9,308 bases of DNA from Paracoccaceae bacterium (GTDB lineage: Bacteria > Pseudomonadota > Alphaproteobacteria > Rhodobacterales > Rhodobacteraceae): the NCBI GenBank assembly GCA_007131465.1, contig SLQN01000084.1:1-9308 (forward strand). The letters run 5' to 3'. Made by a program: the position numbers and the translations under genes. The notes below the pieces were generated by a model. The model saw only the letters and a program-made list of their open reading frames with translations. It made no database searches and had not been told where the DNA came from. Numbering within the stretch: the first letter of the stretch is position 1; the number at the start of each line of letters is the position of its first letter. Positions 1 to 6,505 of this stretch are shown piece after piece.

Positions 1-548
1 GCGCGCAACACTTCCCAGGCGCGCTGGACGCGGGCCGGGTTGGCAAGGTCGATCTGCGCGCGGGTGGGCGCGTCCAGACCCTGCGCCAGCGCGTCCAGCC
101 CGTCACAGGCAAGGCGCGCATCGGCTTCGGCGCGCAGGCTGGCGGGGATCTCGGGGATCTCCACCAGCCCCTCGGTCAGCGCGCGGAAATAAAGACCCGT
201 GCCGCCGATGATGACCGGGTTCGGGTGTTCCGCCAGCAGAGCGGTCACCGCGCGGAGCCAGTGCCCGACGGACCAGTCCTGCCCGCGCGCAACGCAGCCA
301 TACAGGAAATGCGGCGCGGCCTTAAGGTCCGCCACGCCCGGGCGCGCGGTCAGGACGTGCCACATGTCATAGACCTGCAACGCATCGGCATTGATAATCG
401 CCCGGCCCTGATCTTGCGCCAGCACCAGTGCCAGCGCCGACTTGCCGCTGGCAGTCGGCCCTGCCAGCAGGACCGGGCGCGCCGGGTCCGGTGGTGCGGT
501 GCGCATAAGCGCAAGCGCACGAGACAAAGGGTCGGTGTTTTCGGACAT
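1..548 (-). CDS. miaA: tRNA dimethylallyltransferase MiaA (5' part, cut by left window edge)
   Basis: Transfers the dimethylallyl group of DMAPP to N6 of A37 in tRNAs that read U-starting codons; cytosolic. The ATG is at 548-546 on the minus strand, and 182 codons can be read before the window ends (families run about 290-320 aa, so roughly the C-terminal 40% is missing). The P-loop GPTASGKS lies at residues 30-37. The region equivalent to the DSxQ substrate motif reads INADALQVY at residues 52-60, with Ala in place of Ser; I believe this is common in alphaproteobacterial MiaA, but that is from memory. GGTGLYFRAL follows at 115-124, and the NPARVQRAWEVLR stretch at 170-182 matches the conserved NDPQRxxRALEV region. 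No in-frame ATG lies upstream and the ribosome binding site is weak. It is divergent from pyrH, with 111 bp between the two starts. The reading frame is intact as far as it can be seen. Confidence 0.95.
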   Translation of the reverse strand, partial: MSENTDPLSRALALMRTAPPDPARPVLLAGPTASGKSALALVLAQDQGRAIINADALQVYDMWHVLTARPGVADLKAAPHFLYGCVARGQDWSVGHWLRAVTALLAEHPNPVIIGGTGLYFRALTEGLVEIPEIPASLRAEADARLACDGLDALAQGLDAPTRAQIDLANPARVQRAWEVLR

Positions 549-565
549 GCGGCCATGCTTTCAGA

Positions 566-594
566 TTGAACCTGACTGCGTTTTCCGACATTTT
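566..594 (+). promoter_or_regulatory. Possible sigma70-type promoter for the pyrH operon
   Basis: In the 111-bp gap between the divergent miaA and pyrH starts, TTGAAC (566-571) and CATTTT (589-594) are separated by 17 bp. The -35 is a fair match (TTGA core) and the -10 is weak (3 of 6). A start would lie near 601, leaving a leader of about 60 nt before pyrH. A promoter is expected here because this is the head of a plus-strand gene run, but the exact boxes are inference. I found no convincing counterpart for miaA on the minus strand. Confidence 0.25.
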
Positions 595-659
595 GCCGCC
601 CAACGGAAGGGTACGGCCAGGTTGCGCCCATCCTTCGGTCCAGAACAAAGGAACGCCCC

Positions 660-1379
660 ATGCCCGACACGCCCAGCTATACCCGCGTCATGCTGAAGAT
701 CTCGGGCGAGGCACTGATGGGCGATCAGGGGTTCGGGCTGCATCCGCCCACAGTTCAGCGCATCGCGCGCGAGGTGAAATCGGTGCATGACATGGGGGTC
801 GAGATCTGCATGGTCATCGGTGGCGGCAACATCTTTCGCGGGTTGCAGGGGTCCGCGCAGGGCATGGAGCGCACGCAGGCCGACTATATGGGCATGCTGG
901 CCACGGTCATGAACGCGCTGGGCATGCAGACCGCGCTGGAACAACTGGGCGTGCATACACGTGTGATCAGTGCCATTCCGATGGATCAGGTGTGTGAGCC
1001 CTATATCCGCCGCCGCGCCGTGCGCCATCTGGAAAAGAAGCGCGTCTGCATCTTCGCGGCCGGAACCGGCAACCCCTATTTCACCACCGATACCGCCGCC
1101 GCGCTGCGGGCCTCGGAAATGGCCTGCGAGGCGATCTTCATGGGCAAGCAGGTCGATGGCATCTATGACTGCGACCCAAAGGTGAACCCCGACGCGCAGC
1201 GTTATGACAATATTAGCTACGATGATGTATTACGGGGCAATCTGAAGGTGATGGACGCCTCGGCCATCGCGTTGTGCCGCGACAACAAGATGCCGCTGAT
1301 CGTCTTCTCGCTGGATGAACCGGGCGGGTTCAGCGGTATCTTGCGCGGTGAAGGGGTGTATACACGCGTCCACCCCTAA
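660..1379 (+). CDS. pyrH: UMP kinase PyrH
   Basis: Phosphorylates UMP to UDP with ATP in pyrimidine nucleotide synthesis; a cytosolic, hexameric enzyme of the amino-acid kinase fold. The 239-aa length is normal for the family. The N-terminal KISGEAL is at residues 13-19 and the glycine loop GGGNIFRG at 54-61. The UMP/ATP site stretch [14 protein letters not shown] lies at 134-147, DGIYDCDP at 166-173 and [11 protein letters not shown] at 195-205. The ATG is preceded by AAAGGAA (647-653) six bases upstream, which supports this start. It is the first gene of the plus-strand run. In E. coli pyrH follows rpsB-tsf; here it instead follows divergent miaA, so it must have its own promoter. The last codons and the following spacer can form two RNA hairpins. 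Confidence 0.98.
   Translation: MPDTPSYTRVMLKISGEALMGDQGFGLHPPTVQRIAREVKSVHDMGVEICMVIGGGNIFRGLQGSAQGMERTQADYMGMLATVMNALGMQTALEQLGVHTRVISAIPMDQVCEPYIRRRAVRHLEKKRVCIFAAGTGNPYFTTDTAAALRASEMACEAIFMGKQVDGIYDCDPKVNPDAQRYDNISYDDVLRGNLKVMDASAIALCRDNKMPLIVFSLDEPGGFSGILRGEGVYTRVHP
1353..1376 (+). other. GC-rich hairpin at the 3' end of pyrH
   Basis: GGGGTG (1353-1358) and CACCCC (1371-1376) are perfectly complementary across a 12-nt loop, ending directly before the TAA stop of pyrH. Within the same stretch GTGTATACAC (1356-1365) is a 10-bp perfect DNA palindrome. All of it is coding sequence for the last residues of PyrH, so chance is possible. Its position just ahead of the larger hairpin at 1393-1416 is what makes it worth recording. 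Confidence 0.3.
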
Positions 1380-1392
1380 GCGGCGGGTGCAA

Positions 1393-1416
1393 GACGCTGT
1401 CAAACGTGGCAGTGTC
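1393..1416 (+). other. 10-bp stem-loop in the pyrH-frr spacer
   Basis: GACGCTGTCA (1393-1402) pairs along its whole length with TGGCAGTGTC (1407-1416) around the tetraloop AACG. Eight Watson-Crick pairs and two G-U wobbles form on the plus-strand RNA; on the minus strand those two positions would be A-C mismatches. It starts 13 bases after the pyrH stop. No U-tract follows, so it is not a classical intrinsic terminator. A partial attenuator, an RNA-processing site or a 3'-end stabiliser that uncouples pyrH from frr levels are all possible. Function is inferred; the pairing is seen directly. Confidence 0.5.
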
Positions 1417-1485
1417 GGGATAGAAGGCTTACGGCTGGCAGAATGTTCCGATAGACGAATCTGCCCAAGGACAAGGATGAACCGC

Positions 1486-2049
1486 ATGTCAGATGAAATC
1501 GAGATCGATCTGGACGACCTCACGCGCCGGATGGACGGGGCGATGGCGGCGCTCAAGACCGAATTCGCGTCCCTGCGCACAGGTCGCGCCTCGGCCGGGA
1601 TGCTCGAGCCGATCATGGTCGAGGCCTATGGCCAGATGACGCCCATCAATCAGGTCGGCACGGTCAATGTGCCCGAACCGCGGATGGTCACGCTCAATGT
1701 CTGGGACAAGTCGATCGTGGGCAAGGTCGAAAAGGCGATCCGGGAATCGGGCCTTGGCATCAACCCGCAACTGAACGGCACCATCATCATGCTGCCGATC
1801 CCCGAGTTGAACGAGGAACGCCGCCGCGATCTGACGCGCGTGGCCGCGCAATATGCGGAACACGCGCGCGTCGCCGTGCGCAACCTGCGCCGCGACGGGA
1901 TGGACCAGATCAAGAAGGCCAAGGCCGCCGGCATGAGCGAGGATGAACAGAAGCTCTGGTCCGAAGAGATCCAGGAACTGACCAATACCTATATCGGCAA
2001 GATCGACGCGGCGCTGGACAACAAGCAAGAAGAGATCATGCAGGTCTGA
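1486..2049 (+). CDS. frr: Ribosome recycling factor
   Basis: Splits post-termination 70S ribosomes together with EF-G; cytosolic and tRNA-shaped. With the ATG at 1486 the protein has 187 aa, the family's usual size (E. coli 185). The stretch [14 protein letters not shown] is at residues 27-40, [14 protein letters not shown] at 55-68, and the conserved [10 protein letters not shown] at 131-140, including the functionally important Arg132. The start at 1486 has AAGGA (1473-1477) eight bases upstream. A second in-frame ATG at 1477 would add Met-Asn-Arg and also has AAGGA upstream (1467-1471), so the two cannot be fully separated; MSDE is the typical N-terminus in this group. The frame stays open far upstream, into pyrH, but that part is not frr-like. 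A hairpin lies in the 106-bp gap before it. Confidence 0.97.
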   Translation: MSDEIEIDLDDLTRRMDGAMAALKTEFASLRTGRASAGMLEPIMVEAYGQMTPINQVGTVNVPEPRMVTLNVWDKSIVGKVEKAIRESGLGINPQLNGTIIMLPIPELNEERRRDLTRVAAQYAEHARVAVRNLRRDGMDQIKKAKAAGMSEDEQKLWSEEIQELTNTYIGKIDAALDNKQEEIMQV

Positions 2050-2074
2050 CGCAGGGTCGGAAGGAACAACGTTC

Positions 2075-2818
2075 ATGAGCCTCGACCAGTCGGCGCAGAA
2101 CCAGACACCCCAGCCCTTGCCCGGCCTCCATGTGGCCGTGATCATGGACGGCAATGGCAGATGGGCGCAGAATCGCGGCTGGCCGCGGCTGGTCGGGCAT
2201 CGCAAGGGCGCAGAACGGGTGCGCGAACTGGTCAATGCCTGCCCCGACCTCGGCATCCGATATCTGACGCTCTATGCCTTCTCGACCGAGAACTGGAAAC
2301 GCAGCACCGAAGAGATCATGGGCCTGATGTCGCTGTTCGCGCGCTATATCAAGCGCGAAGCCGGGCGCATGAACAGCGAAGGTGTGCGGATGCGCGTGAT
2401 CGGGGACCGCTCGCGCCTTGCGCCCAAACTGCGAGCGCTGTTCGACTGGATCGAGACCGAGACCGAAGCCAATGACAGGATGTTCCTGACAGTCGCCATC
2501 AACTATGGCGGCCGCGACGAGATCCGCCGTGCCGTTCAGGCTGTTGCGCGCGATGTCGCAAGCGGTGCGCTGACGCCTGACGCAGTGTCTGATACACTGC
2601 TGTCGGGTTACCTGGACACCAGCGCCCTGCCGGACCCTGATCTGGTCGTACGCACATCGGGCGAGACGCGTGTGTCCAATTTCCTGCTGTGGCAGGCCGC
2701 CTATTCCGAATATGTGTTCACGCCAGTCCTGTGGCCGGATTTCTCGCCCGAGACGATGCGCCTGATCCTCGACGCCTACAGACAGCGCGAGCGTCGTTTT
2801 GGCGGCGTCACGCCATGA
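2075..2818 (+). CDS. uppS: Undecaprenyl diphosphate synthase (cis-prenyltransferase)
   Basis: Adds IPP units in cis to farnesyl diphosphate, making the C55 carrier lipid for peptidoglycan and surface polysaccharides; cytosolic, at the membrane face. 247 aa, usual for the family (E. coli 253). MDGNGRW is at residues 24-30 with the catalytic Asp25, GHRKG at 41-45 with His42, FSTENW at 69-74 and NYGGR at 143-147. The C-terminal signature RTSGETRVSNF is at 193-203 and is followed by the conserved Glu213. The usual GGEHR or SGEQR reads SGETR here; I regard this as tolerated variation. AAGGAA (2061-2066) lies eight bases before the ATG. The stop overlaps the cdsA start as ATGA, a sign of translational coupling. 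It depends on Dxr, two genes downstream, for isoprenoid substrate. Confidence 0.98.
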   Translation: MSLDQSAQNQTPQPLPGLHVAVIMDGNGRWAQNRGWPRLVGHRKGAERVRELVNACPDLGIRYLTLYAFSTENWKRSTEEIMGLMSLFARYIKREAGRMNSEGVRMRVIGDRSRLAPKLRALFDWIETETEANDRMFLTVAINYGGRDEIRRAVQAVARDVASGALTPDAVSDTLLSGYLDTSALPDPDLVVRTSGETRVSNFLLWQAAYSEYVFTPVLWPDFSPETMRLILDAYRQRERRFGGVTP

Positions 2819-3615
2819 CAGGTGTGGCAGGCAATTTCGCGGATTTGCGCAGCCGCACGCTGTCGGCGGTCGTCATGGCACTGGTGGGCATCGTCGCGGT
2901 CTGGGCCGGGGGGATCTGGTTTGCGCTGCTCGTCTGCGCGCTGTGTGGGGCGATGGTGTGGGAACTGACCCGGATGCTGGACCGCGAAGCCCCGTCCGGC
3001 AAGGCCGAAGCGGCAGGGCTGACAGCGGCGGTCGCGCTTCTTGTCTTCTGGATGCAGCTAAGCGGAGGCTGGCTGGTGGCTGTTCTCGCGCTCGCCGTGA
3101 TCCTGCTGGCCTGGCGGTTCCCGAAGGATCGCGCGATTGCCGGGGCCTATCTGGCGCTTGTGCTGTTCGCAGGGCTGGGGCTTATCGCGCTGCGCGCGGG
3201 TTATGGGCCGGTCTGGGTGCTGTGGCTGGTAATTCTGGTCATCGGATCGGATATCGCGGGTTATTTCGCCGGGCGCGTGATCGGCGGCCCAAAGCTCTGG
3301 CCGCGTGTCAGCCCCAAGAAGACATGGTCCGGCACTGTTGCAGGCTGGGGCTTGGGCGGGGTCATCGGGCTGGCGTTCATGGCCCCGCTGGGTACGGGCC
3401 TCGGGCTTGTCGCCGTGTCGGTTCTGGTCGTGATGGCGGGGCAGGCAGGGGATATCGCTGAAAGCGCGATCAAGCGCCATTCCGGGGTCAAGGACAGTTC
3501 CAACCTGATTCCCGGCCATGGCGGGGTGATGGACCGGTTCGATGCCATGATCGCAGCGGCGCTGATGGTCCTCTTGCTGGTCGAGACGGGCCTGATCGCG
3601 GCGCTGATCGGGTGA
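2815..3615 (+). CDS. cdsA: Phosphatidate cytidylyltransferase (CDP-diglyceride synthase)
   Basis: Converts phosphatidic acid and CTP to CDP-diacylglycerol, the precursor of all major phospholipids; a polytopic inner-membrane enzyme. 266 aa with about eight or nine hydrophobic segments, for example near residues 16-31, 33-48, 66-80, 85-100, 107-126, 132-150, 175-192, 196-210 and 245-265. The segment GSDIAGYFAGR at 144-154 is followed by SPKKTWSG at 166-173. The CDS family signature spans 217-243: Ser217, Lys220-Arg221, Lys226-Asp227, His235-Gly-Gly and Asp240-Arg-Phe-Asp243 all match the pattern. The start is the ATG overlapping the uppS stop by four bases. No good ribosome binding site is visible, so re-initiation after uppS is likely. 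The open frame extends upstream inside uppS (to 2689), but that extension is out-of-frame uppS coding sequence. Confidence 0.97.
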   Translation: MTGVAGNFADLRSRTLSAVVMALVGIVAVWAGGIWFALLVCALCGAMVWELTRMLDREAPSGKAEAAGLTAAVALLVFWMQLSGGWLVAVLALAVILLAWRFPKDRAIAGAYLALVLFAGLGLIALRAGYGPVWVLWLVILVIGSDIAGYFAGRVIGGPKLWPRVSPKKTWSGTVAGWGLGGVIGLAFMAPLGTGLGLVAVSVLVVMAGQAGDIAESAIKRHSGVKDSSNLIPGHGGVMDRFDAMIAAALMVLLLVETGLIAALIG

Positions 3616-3620
3616 CAGGC

Positions 3621-4784
3621 ATGCGGGTTTCGGTCTTCGGCGCGACAGGCTCCATCGGTGAGAGCACCTTCGATCTGCTGTCCCGGCGCAATGATATCCG
3701 GACCGTGGCGCTGACTGGCGGGCGCAATGTGGCGCGACTGGCAGAGCAGGCGAAGGCTCTGCATGCCGAACTGGCCGTCACGGCCTATGATGACTGCTAT
3801 CCAGCGCTGAAAGCCGCACTCGCGGGCAGCGGGATCGAGGTGGCCGCCGGGACAGAAGCGCTGGTCGCAGCAGCCGAACGGCCCTGCGACTGGATGATGT
3901 CGGCCATCGTCGGCGCGGCAGGGCTTGCACCGGGTTTCCGGGCGCTGGCGCAAGGCGCGACTCTGGCGCTGGCGAACAAGGAATCGCTGGTCACCGCAGG
4001 CCCGCTGCTGATGCGTGAGGCCGCGCAGCATGGCGCGCGCATCCTGCCGGTGGACAGCGAACATTCGGCGGTGTTTCAGGCCCTTGTCGGCGAAGATATC
4101 GCGCAGGTCGAGCGTGTGATCATCACCGCATCAGGCGGGCCCTTCCGGGACTGGAGCCGGGAGCGGCTGGAAAAGGCGACGCTGGCGCAGGCGATGAAAC
4201 ATCCCAACTGGGATATGGGTCAGCGCATCACCATCGATTCCGCAAGCCTGTTCAACAAGGCGCTCGAACTGATCGAGACGCGCGAATATTTCGGGTTTGA
4301 CCCGGCGCAGATCGAGGCTGTGGTGCACCCGCAATCCATCATCCACGCCCTTGTCGGGTTCCGCGATGGCGCGCTGATGGCGCATCTCGGGCCGCCGGAC
4401 ATGCGCCATGCCATCGGCTATGCGCTGAACTGGCCCAGACGAGATGACCTGCCTGTGGCGCGCTTGGATCTTGCACGGATCGGCAGCCTGAGTTTCGAAG
4501 CCCCCGACCCCGACCGCTTTCCCGCGCTACGCCTCGCGCGTGAGGTGATGGAACTGCGCGGCCATGCAGGAACCGCGTTCAATGCCGCCAAAGAGGTCGC
4601 GCTTGATGCCTTCATCGCGGGCCAGATCGGGTTTCTGGACATGGCGGCGCTGGTCGAGCGCACAATTGACAGCCTTTTGTCCGATTCCGGCCTTACTGAT
4701 CCGGTAACAGCGCTTGAAACCATAGCGGCAATGGACCAAATGGCCAGAGAACGTGCACGCGCACTCGCCATGGAAATGGTCTGA
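3621..4784 (+). CDS. dxr: 1-deoxy-D-xylulose 5-phosphate reductoisomerase
   Basis: Rearranges and reduces DXP to 2-C-methyl-D-erythritol 4-phosphate with NADPH, the committed step of the MEP isoprenoid pathway; cytosolic and the target of fosmidomycin. From the ATG at 3621 it has 387 aa, a normal length. The NADPH loop GATGSIG is at 7-13 and ALANKESLV at 116-124. The metal ligands are Asp145 and Glu147 in PVDSEHSAVFQ (143-153), and Glu216 in NKALELIE (212-219). ASGGPFR at 170-176 and HPNWDMG at 194-200 form the substrate site, and HPQSIIHALV is at 236-245. A GTG at 3612 overlapping the cdsA stop (GTGA) is an alternative start adding three residues. I prefer 3621 because GGTGA (3611-3615) lies five bases upstream and the protein then begins directly at its first beta-strand. 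Confidence 0.97.
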   Translation: MRVSVFGATGSIGESTFDLLSRRNDIRTVALTGGRNVARLAEQAKALHAELAVTAYDDCYPALKAALAGSGIEVAAGTEALVAAAERPCDWMMSAIVGAAGLAPGFRALAQGATLALANKESLVTAGPLLMREAAQHGARILPVDSEHSAVFQALVGEDIAQVERVIITASGGPFRDWSRERLEKATLAQAMKHPNWDMGQRITIDSASLFNKALELIETREYFGFDPAQIEAVVHPQSIIHALVGFRDGALMAHLGPPDMRHAIGYALNWPRRDDLPVARLDLARIGSLSFEAPDPDRFPALRLAREVMELRGHAGTAFNAAKEVALDAFIAGQIGFLDMAALVERTIDSLLSDSGLTDPVTALETIAAMDQMARERARALAMEMV

Positions 4785-4814
4785 CGCACCGCGCCGATAC
4801 AAAGGGGAAACAGG

Positions 4815-6149
4815 TTGGATCTGGTCGGGCTGCTGCCGAGTTTCGGCAATTTTTTCTACACGATTGCTGCCTTCGTCGTGGTGCTGTCGATCATAGTGGC
4901 CGTGCATGAATACGGGCATTACATCATCGGGCGGTGGTCCGGCATCCATGCCGATGTGTTTTCCATCGGCTTCGGCCCGGTGCTTGCCAAGCGCACTGAC
5001 AGGCGCGGGACTGTCTGGCAGATCGCGGCCATCCCGATGGGGGGCTATGTGAAATTCGCAGGCGATTCGGGCGCGACCTCGGGCAAGGACGTTGAAGGCA
5101 TGGCGCAGATGGATGCGCGCGCGCGCCGGCGGACCATGCATGGCGCCCCGCTCTGGGCGCGCGCGGCCACAGTCTTCGCTGGACCGATGTTCAATTTCAT
5201 CTTCGCCTTTGCGGTCTTCACTTCGCTGATCATGTATGAAGGCGTCGCCGTGGACGAACCCCTGGTGGGCGAGATCACACCTTTGCCCGCGCAGCCATTC
5301 GAACTGGCAGCGGGCGACCGGATCATGGCCGTTGAGGGCATCGAGACGGAAACCCTGGCGGATTTCCTGCGTAGCGCCGAAGACCTGCCTGCCCGGTCTG
5401 TGCTGCGCTATACGGTCGAGCGCGGCGGTCAGGTCGTCGATGTCACCGGCCCCCATCCGCAACCGCCTCTGGCGGGCAGCGTGGCCCTGCAATCGGCAGC
5501 GCGCGCGGCACAGATGCAGCCGGGCGATGTCATCACGTCGATCAATGAAACCGAAATCGCGACCTTCGCCGAGCTGCGCGACATGGTCGCGGAGTCCGGG
5601 GGAGCAGCGCTGGATCTGCGGGTCTGGCGCGCGGGCGAATATCTTGACCTGACCCTTGTGCCCAAAAGCACTGACCTGCCGCTTGCAGGCGGAGGATTCG
5701 AGACGCGCTATCTGATCGGACTGACATCGGGGGCCGTGTTCGAATACGGAACCCGCATGCCGGGCGTTCTGGAAGCCTCGCAATATTCCGCGACGCAGAT
5801 ATGGCAAGTGATCCGCACCTCGCTCGAGGGGCTGTATTACATGATCGTCGGGCAGATCAGCACCTGCAACCTGTCCAGCCCGATCGGCATTGCCGAAGCC
5901 TCGGTCGCCAAGGCAAGCGACGGATTCATCGAATTCGTGTGGTTCATTGCCGTTCTGTCCGTGGCGATCGGGCTTCTGAACCTGTTTCCCATCCCGCCGC
6001 TGGACGGGGGCCATCTGGTGTTTCACGCCTATGAGGCCGTGATGCGCCGTCCCGCCGGGGATCGGGCGATGCAGATCCTGATCACTGTCGGGTTGACACT
6101 GGTGCTGAGCCTGTTTGCCTTTGCCATTTTTTCGGACCTGACCTGCTAG
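4815..6149 (+). CDS. rseP: Inner-membrane zinc site-2 protease RseP
   Basis: Intramembrane metalloprotease that cleaves anti-sigma factors and leftover signal peptides; in E. coli it releases sigmaE after DegS has cut RseA. 444 aa, close to the E. coli 450. HEYGH at residues 31-35 provides two zinc ligands and the catalytic Glu32 within the first membrane helix (about 17-39). GPMFNF at 123-128 begins helix two. Two PDZ domains lie in the periplasmic part, roughly 145-215 and 218-285; the second has MQPGDVITSINE. The third zinc ligand is Asp397 in PIPPLDGGH (392-400), and a last helix spans about 418-440. The start is TTG at 4815: the frame is blocked by the dxr stop 33 bases upstream, no ATG or GTG lies between, and any later start would lose the HEYGH helix. 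GGGG (4804-4807) sits seven bases before. Gap to dxr 30 bp. The anti-sigma substrate is not in the window. Confidence 0.96.
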   Translation: MDLVGLLPSFGNFFYTIAAFVVVLSIIVAVHEYGHYIIGRWSGIHADVFSIGFGPVLAKRTDRRGTVWQIAAIPMGGYVKFAGDSGATSGKDVEGMAQMDARARRRTMHGAPLWARAATVFAGPMFNFIFAFAVFTSLIMYEGVAVDEPLVGEITPLPAQPFELAAGDRIMAVEGIETETLADFLRSAEDLPARSVLRYTVERGGQVVDVTGPHPQPPLAGSVALQSAARAAQMQPGDVITSINETEIATFAELRDMVAESGGAALDLRVWRAGEYLDLTLVPKSTDLPLAGGGFETRYLIGLTSGAVFEYGTRMPGVLEASQYSATQIWQVIRTSLEGLYYMIVGQISTCNLSSPIGIAEASVAKASDGFIEFVWFIAVLSVAIGLLNLFPIPPLDGGHLVFHAYEAVMRRPAGDRAMQILITVGLTLVLSLFAFAIFSDLTC

Positions 6150-6168
6150 GCCACATATCGGACCCTCC

Positions 6169-6190
6169 TTTGCCCAAATTTTGCCGAAAT
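6169..6190 (+). repeat. Tandem 11-bp direct repeat upstream of the small ORF
   Basis: TTTGCCCAAAT (6169-6179) is followed without a gap by TTTGCCGAAAT (6180-6190), 10 of 11 bases identical and spaced about one helical turn. The first copy is itself a dyad (TTTG-CC-CAAA), and a related GGCAA follows at 6195-6199 as the inverted form of TTGCC. It lies 20 bp after the rseP stop and about 30 bp before the start of the 53-codon ORF, where an operator would be expected. Binding by a regulator is inference; I recognise no exact known box. Confidence 0.45.
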
Positions 6191-6210
6191 CTCAGGCAAT
6201 ACGACAAGGC

Positions 6211-6216
6211 AGGAGG
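6211..6216 (+). promoter_or_regulatory. Perfect Shine-Dalgarno AGGAGG for the small ORF
   Basis: AGGAGG, followed by TTCCA and then ATG at 6222 (5-base spacing), is a full complement to the 16S rRNA tail. It is stronger than the ribosome binding site of any other gene in the window and is the main reason to treat the short ORF as real. Confidence 0.75.
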
Positions 6217-6221
6217 TTCCA

Positions 6222-6383
6222 ATGGCTTATCTTAACTCGGAAATAACAAATGCGCGCCTGGTCTGGTTGGAAATCGCGGACCGCGTCAAAGTCATCGCCC
6301 TGATCCTTCTGGGCATGATTGTCGCAAGTTATCTTGCGTCCGCGCTGGGCTATGCGCCAGCGGATATGCAGTTTCGCGGCTGA
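6222..6383 (+). CDS. Small single-pass membrane protein, function unknown (53 aa)
   Basis: I do not recognise this protein. The ATG follows a perfect AGGAGG at ideal spacing, and 53 codons end in TGA at 6381-6383. Residues 1-23 are polar and charged (Glu7, Arg12, Glu17, Asp20, Arg21, Lys23). Residues 24-42 form one hydrophobic helix, and a short tail follows (Tyr44-Gly53). Small residues Gly31, Ala35, Ala39 and Gly43 recur every four positions, a helix-packing pattern of the GxxxA type that suggests dimerisation or docking to a membrane partner (inference). Of codons 11-53, 31 of 43 end in G or C, like neighbouring genes; the first nine after ATG are A/T-ending (2 of 9 G/C), as is common just after a start. 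It lies between rseP and bamA on the same strand, 72 bp after rseP, with a tandem repeat upstream. It could be a conserved Rhodobacterales small protein, a lineage-specific one, or less likely a leader peptide. Confidence 0.6.
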   Translation: MAYLNSEITNARLVWLEIADRVKVIALILLGMIVASYLASALGYAPADMQFRG

Positions 6384-6505
6384 CCGCCTGCCCGGACCGC
6401 ACCGCCTGACCTTCCGTTCCTGCCTGCGTGACACGGCGCGATCCCCGCAACCAGGGCTTTCGGGTTACTGTGCCCGGATGATGGCCCTAAGGTCGCGTGA
6501 TTGCT
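6384..6505 (+). other. Noncoding spacer between the small ORF and the bamA promoter
   Basis: This stretch holds no supportable gene. I see a repeated ACCGCCTG (6383-6390 and 6401-6408), a short dyad CGTG-A-CACG (6427-6435) and weak stems, but no U-tract terminator. A short GCGG/CCGC stem spans the stop of the small ORF (6376-6387). It may contain an undetected terminator or small RNA, but the sequence gives no positive support. Confidence 0.4.

Noticed and set aside
606..636. GAAGG/CCTTC inverted repeat upstream of pyrH
   Set aside because: A 5-bp stem with a 21-nt loop is expected by chance in G/C-rich DNA; no further support.
951..970. ACACGTGT palindrome inside pyrH
   Set aside because: A short palindrome fully explained by the codons for His-Thr-Arg-Val, with no regulatory context.
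1489..2256. 255-codon minus-strand open frame opposite frr and uppS
   Set aside because: A shadow of frr, whose motifs and length are complete on the plus strand.
4527..6026. 499-codon minus-strand open frame across dxr and rseP
   Set aside because: It crosses two well-identified plus-strand genes, is rich in His/Arg/Gln/Asp as reversed-frame translations are, and shows no family motif.
6150..6221. Intrinsic terminator after rseP
   Set aside because: Only a 5-bp TTGCC/GGCAA stem is present, with no following T-run.
6222..6383. The small ORF as a DUF1127-type protein or a remnant of one
   Set aside because: It begins MAY like many of those proteins but lacks the Arg-rich helix and the DLGI-type C-terminus, and neither appears in other frames downstream.
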